Positions 60,431 to 64,000 of a DNA stretch of 64,000 nucleotides are shown piece after piece. The stretch lies in NCBI GenBank assembly GCA_027972325.1, contig JAPMOS010000051.1:62001-126000 (forward strand), read 5' to 3'. Within the stretch, counting starts at the first letter, position 1. The number at the start of each line of letters is the position of its first letter. The position numbers and the translations under genes were made by a program. The notes under the pieces were generated by a model. It saw nothing but the letters and a program-made list of their open reading frames with translations. It was not told where the DNA came from and ran no database searches. The stretch is from Paratrimastix pyriformis. Its lineage: Eukaryota; Preaxostyla; Paratrimastigidae.

Positions 60431-63400
60431 TCAGCCGCTGACCCTGATGGCGTTGCCCGTGCCGGCGGAGCCGCCCCTGCGCTGGCTGTGGCGCTGGCGG
60501 CGAAGCTGCTGCTTGCGCCTGCGCGACTTGGCCATCCGGACCCGGGCCGCCTGGTCGGGGGCCCGCACCGCATCGAGCCGCTGGGCGGCGGCCCGCCTGC
60601 GCTTGTCGGCCAGCATGGCCCCGCGGGCGGCCGTGTGCAGCCGGGCAAAGAGCGGCCGGCCCAGCAGCCGGGTGGCCGTGTCCAGCAGCGACATCGCCTC
60701 GTGGGCCAGCAGCGCCTGCAGGGGCGCGCAGGAGGAGCAAGGACACCCGCACCATGGGGCGCGGAGGGGAGGGGCGTGTGAGCAAACCGAATAAAAGGGG
60801 GCGAGGAGCACGGGGGGGGCCGGCTGGGCGGGCGGGGGGCGGACCCTCCTGGTCTCCTCGGGGGCGCCCGCGAGGAGGGGCCGCCCGAAGATGTCCGCAT
60901 CGGCGTCGCCCTCGGCCTCCTCGGCGGCGGCCTCGTCGCCCTGCTGCACCTCGGGCCGGCCCTCGACCACCCGGCGGCTGCCCGTGCGGCGGCCCCGGGC
61001 CAGCTGGACCCGCTGCAGCTCGGCCAGGTCGACCTGGCGCTGCTGCTCGGCCACCCGCAGCGCCAGCCCGATGGCGTCCACCATGGCCGCCTCGTGCTCG
61101 GCCGCCTCGACGGCCGTCTTGCTGGCCGGGTCGGCCCCCAGCCGGGCCGCGGCCGGGCTGCGCAGGAGCCTGTGCAGGGCCCGCAGGGCGGCCCACTGGC
61201 GGTGCAGGGTGCCCGACCAGCCCAGCTTGCAGGTCCGGTGGACAAACCAGCCCAGCGCCGTCACCGCGCCCTGGCCCTTGCTGCTGCCCTCCGGTGCAGG
61301 GGCCGCGGGGGCCGCGGGAGCCGTTGCTGCGGGGGCTGTGACCGTGGGGGCGGGCGCGGGGGCGGCGGGCCGCATGAGGCGGGCGAACCAGTCGGCCTTG
61401 AGGGGCTGCTGGCCGGGGATGCGGGGCTTCTTCGCCTTGGGCGGCTTCGGGCCTGCCGCCGCCCCGGCAGCCTCCTTGTCCTCCTTGCCCTCCTCCTCCT
61501 CCTCGGGAACCTCCGGCTCCTCGGGGGCCGCGTCCTCCTCAGCCGCAGCCTCCCCCTCGCCCTCATCGTCCTCGCCCTCATCGTCCTCGCCCTCATCGTC
61601 CTCGCCCTCATCCTCCCCTTCATCCTCCTCTTCGTCGCCCTGGGCGGCGCAGGCAGCCTGGGCCTCGGTCAGGACGGGCGGCTGGTCGTCCTCCTCGCCG
61701 GGCGCCAGCCGGAAGCGCTCGTCCGCCCCGGCGGCCTCCTCGGCGTGGGCGGCCGGGTGCCCCTCGCCCTCGGCCTCGCCCTCTGAGGCGGCCGCCTCCA
61801 CCTCGTCCTCCTCGTCCTCGGCGAGCGCATCCGCCCCGCCCGCTGGCCGGCGTCCCTTCGTCCGGCGTGGCCCGGGCTCAGGGGCGGCCGTGTTCTCCGC
61901 CAGGAAGAGGCTCGCTGCGGCGGCAGACCAGCCGGTGGGATGGGGGGGCAACGTGAGGACGGGACGGGACGTTGGCGACGAGGGGCAAGGGAGAGAGTGG
62001 GGGGGGGGGGGGGGGGGCAGACCCAGGGCAGCCGCGCAGCGGGCCCAGCCCTCGGCCAGGGCGTCGGCCTCGTCCTGTGTGGGCTCGGGCTCGTGCACGT
62101 GGGCCACGGCCTCGCGGACGGCCTGCTCGGCGGCCCGCTGGGCGTTGCGGCGCTGGATCTCCTGGGCGGGCGCGCTGCCCTCGGCCACCAGGGCCGTGGC
62201 GCCCCCGGGGCCCCCGTGGCTGTGGGTTGGGTCCCCGCAGTGGCCGCCGCAGGCCGGGTCGCAGCAGGCCGGGGCCTTCATCAGGGCGTCCACCAGGGCC
62301 ACCCGGGTGCGCTCCTGGCGGAGGCGCAGCAGCCCCAGGGGCCCCGCGTTGGGGCCGGCGAAGAAGCTGGTCTCGGCCAGCCCGCGGCACAGCAGGCCCG
62401 CCATCCGGACCGGGCTCACGGCCGCCCCGGCGGGGATGGCGGCCGGGTGCTGCAGGACGAAGGCCGCCAGGTGGGTGGCCAGGACGCGGGGCCGGTAGGG
62501 GGCCGAAAGGGGGGCCGCCAGCACCCCCGCCAGGGCGGGCCAGGACCGGCCCACGACGGCCACCAGGTCGGCCTCGACACGGCCGGGGGCGCGCTGGTGC
62601 AGGTCGGCCAGCACGGCCAGCGGCTCCAGGGCCCGGGACAGCAGGGTCCCCTCGCGGCTCGGGTCGAGGGCCGCCCCGCATGTGCACTCGAGGCCGCTCC
62701 CCGTGGGGGCCGGGGCCGCCGCGGCCGGGGCCTCCTCGGGCTGCTGCTGCGGGGCCTGCTGGTCGGCCCCGGGGGCGGCGGCGGCGAGCCGGGCCTCGCG
62801 GGTGCGGATGCGCTCCTGGGTGGCGGCCGGCAGCTGGTCGAAGACGGAGGCCCGCGAGCTGGCGGGCAGGGAGAAGTACTGGGCCAGGACCGGGTCCTCC
62901 TCGGCCAGGTCCTCCTCGTCCTCCTCCTCCGCCGCGCCCGCCTTGGGGGCGCTGGGGGCCTCGCCTTCGGTGGCCATGGCCGCGGGGCCCTCGGCCTCCT
63001 CGCCGCTCTCCTCGGCACCCTCGGCCTCGGGGGGCGGGGTGGCCGGGGCCGCGGGGGCGGCCGCGAGGGGCACGTTGAGGGCCTCGTCCATGGCGGCCGC
63101 CTCGGCACCGCCCGACAGGGACGGCAATGGCGAGGGGGCGGGGGACGGCGCCCGCAGGGCCGGGGCCGGGGCGGGCGCGGGGGACGGGGCGGGCGAGGGC
63201 GTGCGGCCGGTGCCCTCGACGACCATCGAGGTGGCCGCCTCGAGCCGCTTCAGGCCCAGCGGGTCGTCCTCCTCCTCCGGGGCGGGCGCGGGCGCGGGTG
63301 CCGCCGCTTGCTCGACGTGGCCCGGGCAGGTGCAGGGCAGCCCGTGATGGTCGTGGCCGCAGCCGCAGCCGCACGGGTGGTCGGCATCGTGCTCGTGATG

Positions 63401-64000
63401 CTCGTGATGATCATGATCATCGTGGCCGCCGCAGCCGCAGCCGCAGCCGTCGTGGTGGTGGTCATGGTGGCCCGCCGCCTCGTCCTGGTCGGCCGGCCCG
63501 GTGACGCGCATGGTGCGGAGGGCGACCATGGCCATGCCCACGTTGGACCGCAGGCGCCGCTCGACCAGGGCCAGCAGCCCCACCAGGGCCGGCACGGCCA
63601 CCTCCACCAGGGGCGCCAGCAGGGGCGCCACGGCCCCCTCGGCGACGGGGCTGGGGCTCCGCTCGGGGGCGGGCGAGGGGGCCGCGCCGCCCGGGGCAGG
63701 CGAGAGCAGGTTGGAGAAGGCCGCAGACGAGACGCCCGCGGCGGGCGAGAGGAGCAGCCCCTCTGCAGGAGGCGCGGGCGAGGCGGCGGCCAGGGCCTTG
63801 GGCTGCTTCTTGCCGCGGGGCGTCCGGGGCGACTTGGCCGGGGCGGGCGAGGGGGCCCGAAGGAGCGGCGAGGGGGCCGCCACGGCCAGGGCCCCAACCA
63901 GCAGCTTGGCCGCGTGCTTGGCCCAGTTCTGCACGTGGGGGAGTGGGCCATGAGGCGAGGCAGTCAGAGTCAGGGTCAGGGTCAGGGCGGACAGGGCGCT
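60431..64000 (-). CDS. 3' part of a large acidic, His/Cys-rich protein (5' end outside window)
   Basis: Partial: exons 64000-63993 (truncated at the window edge), 63928-62023, 61914-60845 and 60715-60431, about 1,090 aa here. No family is certain. In order: Ala/Pro-rich start; a His/Asp/Cys metal-like tract near 63,310-63,480; an acidic linker; a helical region with ECTCGA and PACCDPACGGHCGD cysteines; a long Glu/Asp block with a 15-bp coding minisatellite; a helical segment (GWFVHRTCKLGWSGTLHRQW); and a strongly basic C-terminus (ADKRRRAAAQRLDAVRAPD, KSRRRKQQLRRQRHSQRR). The basic tail, with A-V-x-x-P-D-x-AA before a Lys/Arg run, recalls the C-terminus of the nucleolar SSU processome factor UTP20. 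That is a weak resemblance and the rest was not matched. Confidence 0.6.
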   Translation of the reverse strand, partial: SALSALTLTLTLTASPHGPLPHVQNWAKHAAKLLVGALAVAAPSPLLRAPSPAPAKSPRTPRGKKQPKALAAASPAPPAEGLLLSPAAGVSSAAFSNLLSPAPGGAAPSPAPERSPSPVAEGAVAPLLAPLVEVAVPALVGLLALVERRLRSNVGMAMVALRTMRVTGPADQDEAAGHHDHHHDGCGCGCGGHDDHDHHEHHEHDADHPCGCGCGHDHHGLPCTCPGHVEQAAAPAPAPAPEEEDDPLGLKRLEAATSMVVEGTGRTPSPAPSPAPAPAPALRAPSPAPSPLPSLSGGAEAAAMDEALNVPLAAAPAAPATPPPEAEGAEESGEEAEGPAAMATEGEAPSAPKAGAAEEEDEEDLAEEDPVLAQYFSLPASSRASVFDQLPAATQERIRTREARLAAAAPGADQQAPQQQPEEAPAAAAPAPTGSGLECTCGAALDPSREGTLLSRALEPLAVLADLHQRAPGRVEADLVAVVGRSWPALAGVLAAPLSAPYRPRVLATHLAAFVLQHPAAIPAGAAVSPVRMAGLLCRGLAETSFFAGPNAGPLGLLRLRQERTRVALVDALMKAPACCDPACGGHCGDPTHSHGGPGGATALVAEGSAPAQEIQRRNAQRAAEQAVREAVAHVHEPEPTQDEADALAEGWARCAAALGLPPPPPPHSLPCPSSPTSRPVLTLPPHPTGWSAAAASLFLAENTAAPEPGPRRTKGRRPAGGADALAEDEEDEVEAAASEGEAEGEGHPAAHAEEAAGADERFRLAPGEEDDQPPVLTEAQAACAAQGDEEEDEGEDEGEDDEGEDDEGEDDEGEGEAAAEEDAAPEEPEVPEEEEEGKEDKEAAGAAAGPKPPKAKKPRIPGQQPLKADWFARLMRPAAPAPAPTVTAPAATAPAAPAAPAPEGSSKGQGAVTALGWFVHRTCKLGWSGTLHRQWAALRALHRLLRSPAAARLGADPASKTAVEAAEHEAAMVDAIGLALRVAEQQRQVDLAELQRVQLARGRRTGSRRVVEGRPEVQQGDEAAAEEAEGDADADIFGRPLLAGAPEETRRVRPPPAQPAPPVLLAPFYSVCSHAPPLRAPWCGCPCSSCAPLQALLAHEAMSLLDTATRLLGRPLFARLHTAARGAMLADKRRRAAAQRLDAVRAPDQAARVRMAKSRRRKQQLRRQRHSQRRGGSAGTGNAIRVSG
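61548..61623. repeat. in-frame coding minisatellite (GEDDE)n
   Basis: About five copies of a 15-bp CTCATCGTCCTCGCC unit, read on the minus strand as repeating Gly-Glu-Asp-Asp-Glu inside the acidic block. Confidence 0.85.

Overview
This is nuclear DNA of a GC-rich, intron-rich unicellular eukaryote. The evidence is spliceosomal introns in nearly every gene, a complete WASH-complex strumpellin, a p24 cargo receptor, eL15, a Gemin3/DDX20-type helicase and a putative axoneme-style repeat protein. The class II (bacterial/protist type) fructose-bisphosphate aldolase and several bacterial-looking single genes fit a free-living or anaerobic protist; a metamonad such as a Preaxostyla flagellate is a guess, not a demonstration. 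I see no mobile element, tRNA, rRNA or CRISPR array.

Layout. 1-5.4 kb: a possible gene end at the left edge, a DUF1648 membrane protein, thymidylate kinase (-), phosphoglucomutase (+), p24 protein (+). 5.5-10.7 kb: a low-complexity Ser/Pro protein (-), a PPM-family methyltransferase (-), a metallophosphoesterase (+). 10.7-12.1 kb: minisatellite-filled intergenic DNA. 12.1-18.6 kb: WASHC5/strumpellin (-), 17 exons. 18.8-23.6 kb: a repeat protein (+). 23.95-27.8 kb: DDX20-like helicase (+). 27.85-29.1 kb: aldolase (-). 29.6-45.7 kb: a giant type I membrane protein (+, 27 exons, about 4,180 aa). 46.7-57.7 kb: its tail-to-tail paralogue (-, about 2,700 aa). 57.9-58.6 kb: eL15 (-). 58.7-59.9 kb: a zinc-ribbon methyltransferase (+). 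60.4-64.0 kb: the 3' part of an acidic protein (-) that runs off the right edge.

The main feature is the pair of giant secreted or cell-surface proteins. Each has an N-terminal signal sequence and lectin-like (LamG) or FG-GAP modules. These are followed by filamin-type Ig repeats, mostly one per phase-1 exon, and by a planctomycete-like module. A shared Ig-like exon comes next (738 nt in both genes, nearly identical), then EGF-like exons, one transmembrane helix, a basic stop-transfer run and a Pro/Ala-rich cytoplasmic tail. They look like an adhesion or surface-coat receptor pair made by inverted duplication and still homogenised at one exon.

The introns share an unusual donor: about 50 of 64 introns I could check by reading frame begin GTCNG (mostly GTCCG or GTCTG) rather than GTRAG. 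This signal, with frame continuity, was used to build the exon models. Exon coordinates in the entries come from hand splicing and have not been compared with transcripts.
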